DNA of 64,000 bases from Trebouxia sp. TZW2008 (taxonomy: Eukaryota > Chlorophyta > Trebouxiophyceae > Trebouxiales > Trebouxiaceae): positions 124,228 through 188,227 of the forward strand of contig BDIU01000262.1 in NCBI GenBank assembly GCA_002118135.1, written 5' to 3'. Position numbers and translations under genes: made by a program. Positions 54,210 to 64,000 of this stretch are shown piece after piece; within the stretch, counting starts at the first letter, position 1, and every line of letters starts with the position of its first letter. Below the pieces are notes generated by a model. It was not told the origin of the DNA. It was given only the letters and a program-made list of their open reading frames with translations, and made no database searches.

Positions 54210-57200
54210 CTAACCGCTACCTGGGGGCGGCTGCACGGCCCCTGCATTGGTGCCAGAAGGCTGTGCCTGCCCATCAGGCTTGCCAGGGCCATCTGCTCCA
54301 TTGCTGCGGCCACTGCCCAGATCTGCAGCAGGATTTACATAGGGTCAGACTTTGTTTAATCGAACATCAGTATATGCCACATGCTGTGTGGCATGGCAAG
54401 TTGTGCGATTTTGATGGGCTGTGCCTGCCCATCAGGCTTGCTGGTACCACCAGATCCGTTGCGGCGACCACTGCCCAGATCTGCAAGGCAGATCAGGGTC
54501 ATGACCTGAACATGCAATCTCAGCTGCTGACTGACTTGGTGAATCAGCATGCATGCGATTTCACGCAGTGGTAGGGTCTGTAGCAAGGCTAGTGCTGTCT
54601 GTTTGCCAAACAAATATGTCTGCTTATGCTGAATGCAGAACGCACGATTAGTAATGGACACTTCATGCCATGTGACCCATCATACAATGATGCAGAGACA
54701 ACTCAGGCAAGATGGCTTCTGGAAGTGCTGAACAGTCAACGAGAACAAAGAGTCAGTGACATCCAGGTCAAGCTATCTGATGCAGGGCGCTTACCAAACG
54801 CATCATCAATGAGGGTGTCCACAATGTCGGCATTGGCTTCATCCTCCAGGTCCTGTGCATTGCCTCCCACCTGGTGCACCTGGTCTGCAACACCATTCAA
54901 GCTGTGTCAATTGCACTTTCATGCTGTAAATATGATGAGTCATGAGAATGTTGTATCTTGGCCAAGCAGCAATAGGCAAAGGACATGTCAGCGCCAAGCT
55001 ATGTTGCTGGCAACAGTGAACACAGATCACACAGAATTGAAATACAATGCACAGAAGCAGAAGGAAGCAGCACTGCAGCAGCATGGAAGCCCATGCTTGC
55101 AGTGTTCATTTCATTCATTCATTCATTGCAAACGTGGGCTAGGCAGGCTCAGCATGCCCATCTAGGTACGTACAGAAGCAATCAACTGTCTCCAACCACT
55201 TTGATCATGTGCTTGCAGTGTTGGCCACTGATGAATATGTATGCTTGGCAACGCCTGTATGGACGCCTGTATTTGTGCGACAGCACATGTCATCTGACAT
55301 CTGATCTGTTCCCTTTGTGATGTAGCAAGGAGATCAGAGCATTTGAGGGAGACCATGCATTCTCTGCAAGACATACACTGCAAGCCTGATTGGGACCATA
55401 CAGCATGTGACAGATGTTCTGCAAAGATTGCATTGCAACGGGGTAGATCAACTGACATAGCAGATCCTGCATGTTTGGAAAGGCTTACCAGTCTGCAGAA
55501 GGTGCCTCTGGGGTGGGAAGGGGGGAGCTGGACCATCATAGCCATTGGTGCGTCCACTCACCAAATCTGCGATAGAAGCCAGAGTGCTGTTGGCATGCAC
55601 TGCCAAGCAGAGCAAGTCCTGATCATGCTGGCAGTGAGAACATGAGCTTGCATGATTCAAACACAAAGCTGGTGGTTGTGATGGCGAAGAGGCTAGATTG
55701 GAGGCTTTTGGGATGACAGTGACTTGCAATGCAGCTTTGGGCCATGCTTGCTGAGACTGCAATATGACCAACATGGTCTGACTTGAATTGATATCGCATT
55801 GACGATACAACAGATCAGGGATTGCCAATGTAGTACAGCAACAGATCAGGGATTGCCAGTGTAGCACAGCAACAGCACATACTGCTGCTCTAAACTATTG
55901 GCAGGCTAGCAAACATATGGTGAGACCTTGCATGCAGGACGGTAAACATTCAATGGCATTATCCCTTCAGTGCATACCTAGGCCATCATCAGCAGCCTGG
56001 TCAACAACATTGGCGTTGGCAACATCTTCAAGGGTCTGAACTTCACCCACTACACCCCGAGGACCATTCAGAGCTTCCTGCAGCAGACGCCTGCCAGCAT
56101 TGGCCTCATTCTTGCTGTCCACAAGCTTCTGAACATCCTCAGCAACAGTCTCAATGGCTTCATCCTGAACAGGGAACTCCTGGCCCTCCAAGAGCCTGCG
56201 GCCACTGCCTGGGGGTGGCTGCACGGCCCCTGCATTGGTGCCGGAGGGCTGTGCCTGCCCATCAGGCTTGCCGGGACCATCAGCACCATTGCTGCGGCCA
56301 CTGCCCACATCTGCAACAGAACCTACAGATCAGACTTTACTGATCTGGACAGCAGTGTATGCCACATGCTATCTGACAAGGCTACCACTGCATATGCGGA
56401 GAGCTGTACCTGCCCGTCAGGCTTGCTGGAGCCATCAGCACCATTGCTGCAGCCGCTGCCCAAAATTGGGAGGCAGATCAGGAGGCAGACAGATAACAGG
56501 AGGCAAATCCAATGAGATGTCAATGATGGCTTGCATTGCGCGTCAATGCCACGGGTTGCTGTTTGCAGTCGCAAAGGTAGACAAATCGCAAGAGGATGCT
56601 TGAGGTGATGAGATGTCAATGATAGCTTGCAGCAAGCATCCACGTTGCATAGGGTGCTGACCAAACCAGAATCAACGAGGGGTCCTCACTGTCACCAACG
56701 CATGAGCAGGAAACAGATTTAGTGGCAAAAGGTGAATGCTTGAGCAACCAAGAGATACAGTAACATGCAGGTCAGGCTGATGCGCTTGACTGGCAAGGAG
56801 ATGCTTACCTAAGGCGTCATCAATGCAGGTGTCACCAATGCATGAGCAGACAAGAGATTAAGTGACGCAAGGTGAATGCTTGAGCAAGCATGAGATACAG
56901 TGACATGCAGGTCAGGCTGCTGCGCTTGACCTGCAAAGAGGTGCTTACCAAAGGCGTCATCGATGAGGGTGTCCACAATGTCGGCATTGGCTTCATCCTC
57001 CAGGTCCTGTGCATTGCCGCCCACCTGGTGCACCTGGTCTGCAACACCAGCAAAGTTGTGTCAATGGCGCTTTCATGCTGCTAAGATGATGGGTGCTGAG
57101 CATGTTGTATACTGGTCAAGAAGCAATAGGTAAGGGCATGTCAGTGTCAAGCCCTGATGCTAATAGCTTAATACACACAACGCCATCATGCGTATGCCTG

Positions 57201-60158
57201 TGAGCATGCAGCAGCTCTCTGAGGCATGTCAGTACCAAGCTTCTGTGCACACAGCACTTAGCGCACGCTGTCTCTCAGCACAGACGTGTCAATTACACAT
57301 TCACGCAGCTTAGATTAACTGTCCTGGGGCATGTTGACACAGAGTAGGTTGCACACTTGCAAGCGTGAGTGGCAGAAACAATAATGACTGCAGCATGTGT
57401 TGCATGACCAGTCGTGCGTATCTAAACTCACAACTGTGACAGAGACCATGGTGACAATGAAATGAATTGCATGAGAAGTTGTGCAGATTGAAGATGGGCA
57501 CTAGGCAGGCTCAGCTTTGCAGATTGGGTGACTAAGATGCACAGGATGCATGTGCATCATATATGTCAGCAATCACCTGCATGTGACATCATAACATATA
57601 TCAAAGGCACAAGGCCTGCATCAAACACAGCGCAGCATGTATGCTCGTGGTAAACAGCGATCCTGTGCTGATAAAGGTATAAAGAGGAAGAAAGAGCTGT
57701 TTTGTCGTATTGAGATGAGAACATACCAGTCTGCAGAAGGTGCCTCTGGGGTGGGAAAGGCGGAGCAGGTCCGTCATAGCCATTGGTACGTCCACTCACC
57801 AAGTCTGTGCAGCAACAACACAAGTGTAAGCACCAGCTGAGTCTCATCTTGATTTTGCCTTCTGCTTGGCTCAGAGAATGTAATGCAGAATTGTGTGTAG
57901 TTACACAGTCATACTTCATACTTGCAGAGGCTGCTATATGCAGAGGCAGCCTTCAAGATGAAGGCAATGGCGTCACTGTTGCTGAAGCATTGACTTGCAG
58001 ATACAATCATGCACTGCAAATGCTTGATTGCTGAGCAAAGGTGTGCTACAACTGCAGTGGTGTCAAAGCATGCACTGTGTGTGCTCAACTGCTAAGCGAG
58101 GGTTTGTGACAAGCACAGTTGTTACAAAGTATTTTGAGATGTACCTAGACCGTCATCGGCAGCCTGGTCAACAACATTGGCGTTGGCTACATCTTCAAGG
58201 GTCTGAACTTCACCCACCACACCACGAGGACCGTTCAGGGCTTCCTGCAAGAGGTGTCTCTGGGATGAGAAAGGGGGTGCTGGGCCATCATAGCCGTTGG
58301 TGCGTCCACTTACCACATCTGCAGCAATGAAGAGTGCTTAGTGTATGCACTCAGACATGTGTATGCATGACGTGCACAGGCGTATGCTAATTGCAATGCC
58401 TCTGGGGTAGACCAGGGGATGCTGGTCTATCACAGCAATTGCCCACCTGCTAACTGTGAGACAACACGCAGGCTAGATCAGTGCCTACCGCATAGGCGCA
58501 ACAGAATTGCATTCGTGATGCGCAGACAGGCATATACCCAGTGCAATGTATCCAAAAGTGCCAAGGCCAACTTATTGCCAGGTGCATGCAGACCGCTGTG
58601 TGCATGTGTGACATACAGACAGGTGCCGTTCAGAGGCAACTGCTGACCAGCACAGCAGAGGCTGAATAGTCACAACAGCAGAAGTTGTCTGCCACAGGCA
58701 CGCTGAGGTGACAGGTGACATGTTCAAATAACGGCCACTACTTGTGAAACAGCAAAGCTCATGATACCAGGGGCAGGGTACACTCATGCGCCACATACCA
58801 AGCAGCTGAGCCACAACTCAGGCCAAACCAGTGTTGCAATAGTGAAGACTGCTGTTTGCATACTTGCAAGATAATTCAAGGCAAAATGGCAATATCATGA
58901 CAGGTGAAGCTCACCTAAGCCGTCATCAGCAGCCTGGTCAACAACATTGGCGTTGGCAACATCTTCAAGGGTCTGCACTTCACCCACCACACCCTGAGGT
59001 CCATTCAATGCTTCCTGTAGAAGGCGCCTTTCAGGATGGGGACCAGACTTAGCCTGGTTCTCGCTGTCCACAAGCTTCTGAACATCTTCAGCAACAGTTT
59101 CAATGGCCTCATCCTGTACAGGGAACTCCTGGCCCTCCAAAAGCCTGCGGCCGCTGCCTGGGGGTGGCTGCACGGCCCCTGCGTTGGTGCCGGAGGGCTG
59201 TGCCTGTCCATCAGGCTTGCCGGGGCCATCAGCACCGTTGCTGCGGCCACTACCCGCATCTGCGACCAAGCAGGTGCACCACAGGGTTAGAACATATCGT
59301 CTCACATTCTGAGAGGATTGGTACAGGCGTGTACACACCTCATGCCAGCAGGAGGCATGAGGTGTGCAAGAAGCTCAGTGTTGGCACAGCCACGGCAATG
59401 CACTACATAGCAGGTGAGCTGACAGGTGAAGAGCATGCAATCAGATCACAGCTGTACAACCTACGCTAAAAGTGGTCCTGTGCAGCAATTTGGAACATAG
59501 ACGGATATGATACAGACGTAATGCTTTGATGTCGAACAGGAAAAGGATAGGCTGCCAACATGTAAGTGCAGAATGCATGCTTCATGTCAAAGCACGGATT
59601 GAGGCGACGGACGTGACCGCTTACCGAAGGCATCGTCGATTAAGGTGTCAACTATGTCGGCGTTGGCTTCGTCCTCAAGATCTTGCGCGTTTCCACCGAC
59701 GGTGTGCACACCATCTGCATGAGCATGCTCAGTGTCAGAAATGCAAGTAGGTCGCAGGCGCACTTGACGATCGTCAAACAAGATGGAGGGAAAATTTGCG
59801 CAACATGATGCTTGAATTCACAGTCAACATTGCATCATGAGGCAGCTTACCGACGGCCGACTGCAGCAGCTTGCGAGGAGCCCAACTGCCGCGAGCACCT
59901 GCATTTGGACAAAGGATATCGATCAAGTTGGACGTGGCTCGTACAGGCTGTGTAAGCGGATTCGGTTAACCAAGGTCTGTTGATCGGTAGTTGCGATGAC
60001 GCACCGACCAGACCGCAACGTTGTTTGCATGGCGAAGGTGCAGTGAAAGAGTACGCATGCATCATGCAAGCGCAAAATGAGCCGGCAGTACCGCTGATCT
60101 TACCGGTAGACACTGCTAGCAGCAGCACAACGAAAAGGATTGTAGACCGCGAAGTCAT
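54210..60158 (-). CDS. Secreted modular repeat protein with RRLLQ motifs
   Basis: Not a family I know. The first exon (60104-60158) encodes a signal peptide, MTSRSTILFVVLLLAVSTG. All later exons are phase 1-1: 59851-59898 (PRKLLQS), module A 59625-59714 (VGGNAQDLEDEANADIVDTL), module B 58915-59259, fused C/B 58145-58318, C 57727-57804 (SGRTNGYDGPAPPFPPQR), A 56949-57038, B 55978-56310, C 55489-55566, A 54795-54884. It ends either with exon 54356-54480 (stop in frame) or with 54210-54322 (stop in frame); both have acceptors. Total about 500 aa. Module B carries GSGRRLLEGQ and GRRLLQEALN or ERRLLQ; C carries QRHLLQ. A and the B tail share a DIVDTLIDDAFG / NVVDQAADDGLG core, so they are related. 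The protein is acidic and Gly/Asn/Pro-rich, has no cysteine-rich fold, and may be cell-wall associated or processed at basic pairs. Confidence 0.7.
56405..56480 (-). pseudogene. Decayed module B start inside the modular gene
   Basis: Reads GSGCSNGADGSSKPDGQ on the minus strand but lacks the CAG-AT start of the intact modules and the rest of module B. It lies between the intact A (56949) and B (56310) exons. Confidence 0.6.
56640..56850 (-). pseudogene. Decayed module A ends inside the modular gene
   Basis: Two fragments of the module A 3' end, each followed by the typical intron start: one with ATTGATGACGCCTTAGGTAAGC (near 56808-56830), one weaker near 56660-56705. They mark a lost A unit. 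Confidence 0.55.
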
Positions 60159-60851
60159 CCGGATCCTGGCGTGACAACGTTCCCACGCAGATACACGTTT
60201 ATGAAACAGCGCGAACTTGAGATTGCATCGATACAGTACATCATGCGAGCTTCAGCAAGCCACGCAAACGAAGCCGCAAAAACGCTTGGCCAAACATGCA
60301 GGCGTGCCTTCTGAACGCCTTCAAGCAGGAACAGCAAGCAGTCGGCGCGAAAACCAAGCGAAACGTGCTGCGCAGTCGTGAAGTACCTGAAGGTGGCTGC
60401 AATACGGTAGACCGTTGAAAGATCGCCGCTTGTTGTCGCGAAAGCTGTCTGAGTGGCTGGTTTAACCTCGGCAGGCTTTATACTTGCCTTCAAGATGCCT
60501 TGCACATGACTGCACGTGCTGACGTGCTCACATGTCAGCAGCTTGCGAACTTTAACTACCACTTGTATTATCAGCATCTCAGGCATGACAGCATGATGTC
60601 GAGCACATGAACGCACGTGGTGTCGGCCTTAGCTACGTTTGCTTAGTAAGTCAACAGCCCGGCTCTCCTGCAGCTCAAGTCGGGTCGCACGTGAAGATTT
60701 CGGGCGTGTGACGGCATGTGAGCAGATGCTGCATGCAATCATGTCCTCGCGCACGTTTCGGACCATGCGCGATGATCCGCACGATCTGTTTTAGGTATGC
60801 TGGATGTGCAGGATCACACCAAGTCTTGCCCGAGATTGAGATAGAAAGCGT
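60159..60851. promoter_or_regulatory. Divergent promoter region, modular protein / JmjC gene
   Basis: Separates two head-to-head start codons (60158 minus, 60852 plus) by 693 bases. A minus-strand open frame at 60155-60616 overlaps it without splice or homology support. No motif assigned. Confidence 0.45.
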
Positions 60852-62711
60852 ATGCAAGGTTCAGAGCCGCCGCGTTTATTAAGACAGCGCACCAAAAGTG
60901 GCAGACTAGTGTGGCTTTGTGTTTTGATTGGCCTGAGCGCAATCCTAGTTATCCTTCGAGGTCTGCATCAACAGCTGTCGGTTCGCGACTACCAGCGACT
61001 TGCGGTACCTGATGGCGCTCTGTTTACGTAGCAATGGCATAAGCTCTGCTGCCATCAGCCCAATGCTGTTTATGATGTTTGTGCAGCACAAAACAGACAC
61101 CTCGACCCTTTGCACCAGAGATTGGCGCCTGCTCAGCCAGCATCAACAACCTTTCAATTATGTGACACGTTTGCTGTCCAAGGTGTGTATGGCGCAGTAT
61201 TGTGACTTGTTCGACACTTGTTCGCAGATGCTTTGCTTTCATCTGTATGCTGACACATAACTTGTGTCTGCATCTACAGTTGAATTCACAACCAGTACTG
61301 ACAACTGCATCTATGTCTGCAGTGGCAGACACATGGTACAGCTCTGCTGCTGCAGCATGGAGCTTCTCACTGGAAAGCCCTTAACGTTGCAAAAGAGCCA
61401 AGAGCAGGAACAAACGCAACCTACATGTAAGCGCATCGTCCATATTGCAAGTGTGTCTTGGGCATAGTCCGCGTATATCAAGCATAGACTTGCTGATCTG
61501 ACATATTTATTATCTCTCAGCTACAATGACCAGCTGAAAACGGACATGCTGACAACCCGCTGCATTCATGTCAGCGCAACGTGCAACCTGCTGAAGTGTC
61601 ACTAAATCTGTCAAAAGTCATTTGCTGACTTCCAATTAAAAGAACATACTGCCCAGCTAGAAGAGGACTTGCTAACGTTGTACTGTTTTGCTGTGTGCAA
61701 AGCGCCTGTGACTTCATGTAGTTCCTCATATATACAGCAATTAGTATCTGTAATTGCACTGTGATTGTCTGCCATGATGCAACACTTGCTTGTATGCAGG
61801 GGCATTGTGACCACCTCACCTAGCCCCACATTTCTTGTACTGACCAACAACACAAAAGCAAGAAGAGCAAGGGAGAACAATCAAACAGCACCTGCATACC
61901 TAGACTGGATGACATACCACGAGTTTTCTGCCCTGAGCAAACATAAGAGCGGCAAGTTGCATTTCAGTCAAGAGTTTTACTACTTTCAAGGCATCCCGCA
62001 TGACGAGCTTGGCCTTACACGTGCCTTTGACAGCCTTCCTTCCCTGTGTTGGAGTGCTGCTCACTGGGGTGAGATCTTGCCTTTTCTCCAAAGTGCCATT
62101 GCATGGAAGTCTGATGAACACATATGCAAGCACAGCATCATGTCAGATTGCAGACCTTGTGTTTGCTGTCATGCATTGTATGCACATCATCAGCAAACAC
62201 GGCTTCATGTCACTGTTGATGCCTGAGAGTCATCAATCCTTGTTTGAGTGCTTGAGACTGCCCCATGCAGTAAGTACAAGCTTGATGCAAACATGTGCCC
62301 TTGAGCCCTCTCAAAGCCTGACATTTGGTACCTGCAGGACGCTCCTTACACACGCACAACCTAACCAGTCCAACACTTAGAGCAACCTCAGCTGGCAGTG
62401 TTCACGCTCTGCACTATGACAAAGGTGTTGATACACTTCTTGTGGTGCTGCAAGGCCGCAAGGCAGTGACATTGATCCCACAGGAACAGACAGAGTATCT
62501 GTACCCATACCCGGTTGGTCATGTCTTTGCACGGCGAGCTCAGGTTGATCTGGAAAAGCCTGATTATGATAGGTTCCCGCTGTCAAAGCTTGTCAAACCT
62601 GAGAAGTTTGTGATGCAGCCAGGAGACATTTTGTTCTTTTCTGCTGGCACGCCGCATCACACCGTCAGCCAGACCGATGTTGTTTCTCTCACTTTCAGGC
62701 TGGTGCACTGA
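60852..62711 (+). CDS. Membrane-anchored JmjC / cupin-8 domain protein, possibly frameshifted
   Basis: Predicted Fe(II)/2-oxoglutarate oxygenase fold. Exon 1 (60852-61027) gives a short basic start and a membrane helix, VWLCVLIGLSAILVILRGL, then a lumenal or extracellular side. It joins in phase to 61800-62020 (GIVTTSPSPTFLVLTNNTK ... FYYFQGIPHDELGL). The 3' exon to 62711 carries the JmjC core: SVHALHYDKGVDTLLVVLQG with the HxD iron pair, TEYLYPYP, VDLEKPDYDRFPL, PGDILFFSAGTPHHTVS with the distal His. An exon ending at 62269 (MPESHQSLFECLRLPHA) precedes it, but DAPYTR at the start of the next exon and the JmjC core are in different frames. Either there is an indel near 62340-62365 or my model misses a splice. 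The middle exon between 62020 and about 62195 is not fixed. Confidence 0.65.
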
Positions 62712-64000
62712 TGTGGTCTGTTGCAATTTTCTGGTAGTGCTGTTGCGGGGCTATCAGGCTGCTGTACTGGGCGGGTGTTTGAGCATGTAAGAAGCAATTT
62801 TGAAGGTGTTTGCTAGCCTGTTTCTGGTTGCCCATTGGCAAGCAGGCATAGCAGTTGAGAGCAAGGCTAAGACAGCAGCAGTTTGCTTGCTTTGTGAGGC
62901 GCTGCTGCAGCTGTACCTGCCACTACCAAGGCTTTAGCGTGTCTGGTAGGTGGCAGGTACAGTCAGAGCTGCCATCGTCAAGTTTTGAATTGATCAGCTT
63001 GCCTGGTCATGGACAGATGCAGCTGTGAAACAACTCAGCACATGAACAGACAGTGTGCTCATGCTGTCTCTACAGCTCCACTTAGCCATACATGTGCTGT
63101 CCACAGGACATCTGTACTTACAACATCATATTGAGTTTGTCTCTGATAGCCAAGTAGATGCAATATAATGGCACTTTGCAGGCATTTGCACAGGATTTCA
63201 CTCAGTCAAAACATCACAAGTGTAGTGTTGCAAACTTGACAACGCTGTCATCGGTTCAGGCACGTACACAGCACGCAATTCAACTGCAGTCAAATTGAAA
63301 TCATACATTCAAAATGAATGTATTGCAGTCAATTGCTATTGCTGCAGCTGGCAGTAATGAGCTCACTAGTGCTTCAAAGGCAGTATAGTCACTCGTTCTC
63401 AAGTTGCCATGCTCTTGCAGAATAGTCGCAGACTGCAAGCACTTTCAGTGATCGCCTGAGATCAGAGACTCCAGCATGAAGCTTTGCAGCATTGCAGGTC
63501 AGGATCATTGCGCTACATTTCGTCTGTTGGCTCAAGGAACGATGCAATAGGCGAACTTGTATCTTCCTGGCAAGTGCTGTTGTAGAGGCACAGATTAGCA
63601 AGCGCTCAGTGTCGTGCCTTGCTGTGAATGCAATGTGCGTGTGAGAGGCTTTGCAGAAAGCACTCAATGCCAAGTGGGAGATTTAGCCCTTAGTAACTGC
63701 CTGAGTGTGAAAGCTTTTGTGGCACATGGCACATGTCTGCACATGTCTGCACGCTCTCGAACCGACACAAGGCACCTCGCGTAACAGCAACTCGTCACGG
63801 CATGCAGAAGAAGCATATGATTGCCTCGTTGGGTTCGCTTTGCACGCCCGTGCTGCCTGAAGGCAATGCACTCGTACCGATCAGCCAGCGATGGCTTGGC
63901 TTATGCTCCTGAAGCGCTTCCTGAGCTTCTTATGTTGCCAACAACCGGTCCACGGTTCCAGTCTAACCTAAACCCATCCGCGACTGACCCAAGTTGGCTG
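62712..64000. other. 3' region after the JmjC gene, no supported gene
   Basis: Contains a strong hairpin at 62911-62962. A minus-strand open frame at 63389-63673 lacks an ATG start and splice support. The last 300 bases are GC-richer and may be the promoter of a gene beyond the window. Confidence 0.4.
62911..62962. repeat. Strong inverted repeat downstream of the JmjC gene
   Basis: CTGTACCTGCCAC (62911-62923) pairs perfectly with GTGGCAGGTACAG (62950-62962). Four more pairs (TACC with GGTA) follow after a one-base bulge; the loop is about 17-18 bases. It lies 200 bases after the stop codon. Confidence 0.85.

Noticed and set aside
54063..60400. Plus-strand frames across the modular gene (for example 56235-56603, 59036-59312)
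   Set aside because: Antisense shadows of the repeated modules; they recur only because the modules recur.
60155..60616. Minus-strand 153-aa frame upstream of the modular gene
   Set aside because: Overlaps the likely divergent promoter, has no recognisable motif, and does not join in phase to the signal-peptide exon.
63389..63673. Minus-strand 94-aa frame (ALSAFCKASHTHIAFTARHD...)
   Set aside because: Composition looks coding, but there is no ATG at the start, a stop lies just upstream and no clear acceptor joins it to another exon. Kept only as a note.

Overview
This window is nuclear DNA of an intron-rich green alga. The gene set fits a chlorophyte, most likely a trebouxiophyte: plant-type MCM3, RPA1 and RAD1, a GT-AG intron every 100-300 coding bases, TGCAG-type acceptors, and an RRLLQ-rich secreted protein. 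The lineage call is inference; the sequence has no rRNA or plastid marker to fix it. I saw no tRNA, rRNA or CRISPR array.

Layout. 258-1762 (+): an unknown 313-aa protein. 2137-7691 (-): a family-16 protein methyltransferase. 8462-10478 (-): a coiled-coil/membrane protein. 11215-13307 (-): a Crinkler-like gene with ubiquitin-like header, nuclease-like region and kinase. 14186-19986 (+): a vanadium-haloperoxidase-type enzyme in 11 exons. 20840-28835 (+): RPA1 with a glycine-rich tail. 29452-30891 (-): a HAD hydrolase. 31140-31689 (-): a doubtful 120-aa gene. 32568-33972 (+): a PLAC8 protein. 34641-37389 (-): RAD1 of the 9-1-1 clamp. 37709-38277 (+): an unknown 136-aa protein head-to-head with RAD1. 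39236-47845 (+): MCM3 in 15 exons. 48731-52162 (+): a GDP-fucose O-fucosyltransferase-like enzyme. 54210-60158 (-): a secreted modular protein built from repeated phase 1-1 exons. 60852-62711 (+): a membrane-anchored JmjC/cupin-8 protein, possibly frameshifted.

I assembled exons by hand, requiring GT(or GC)-AG sites and continuous reading phase. For the haloperoxidase, RPA1, HAD, PLAC8, RAD1, the 136-aa gene, MCM3, the fucosyltransferase and the modular gene, the whole chain closes in frame. Boundaries may be off by a few bases.

Three genes of DNA replication and checkpoint control (RPA1, RAD1, MCM3) lie within 27 kb.

The most striking feature is not a gene. In at least five genes the introns hold degenerate tandem copies ('echoes') of a neighbouring exon, usually including its splice acceptor. 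They often occur at a regular period: 203 bp and 133-134 bp in MCM3, 125-126 bp in the haloperoxidase, 174-178 bp in RPA1, about 115-131 bp in the fucosyltransferase. The secreted modular gene looks like the same process with the copies kept coding. Other finds are a four-copy dispersed element with two conserved hairpins, two Tc1/mariner-like MITEs inside introns, and a duplicated upstream segment holding an 18-bp inverted repeat.
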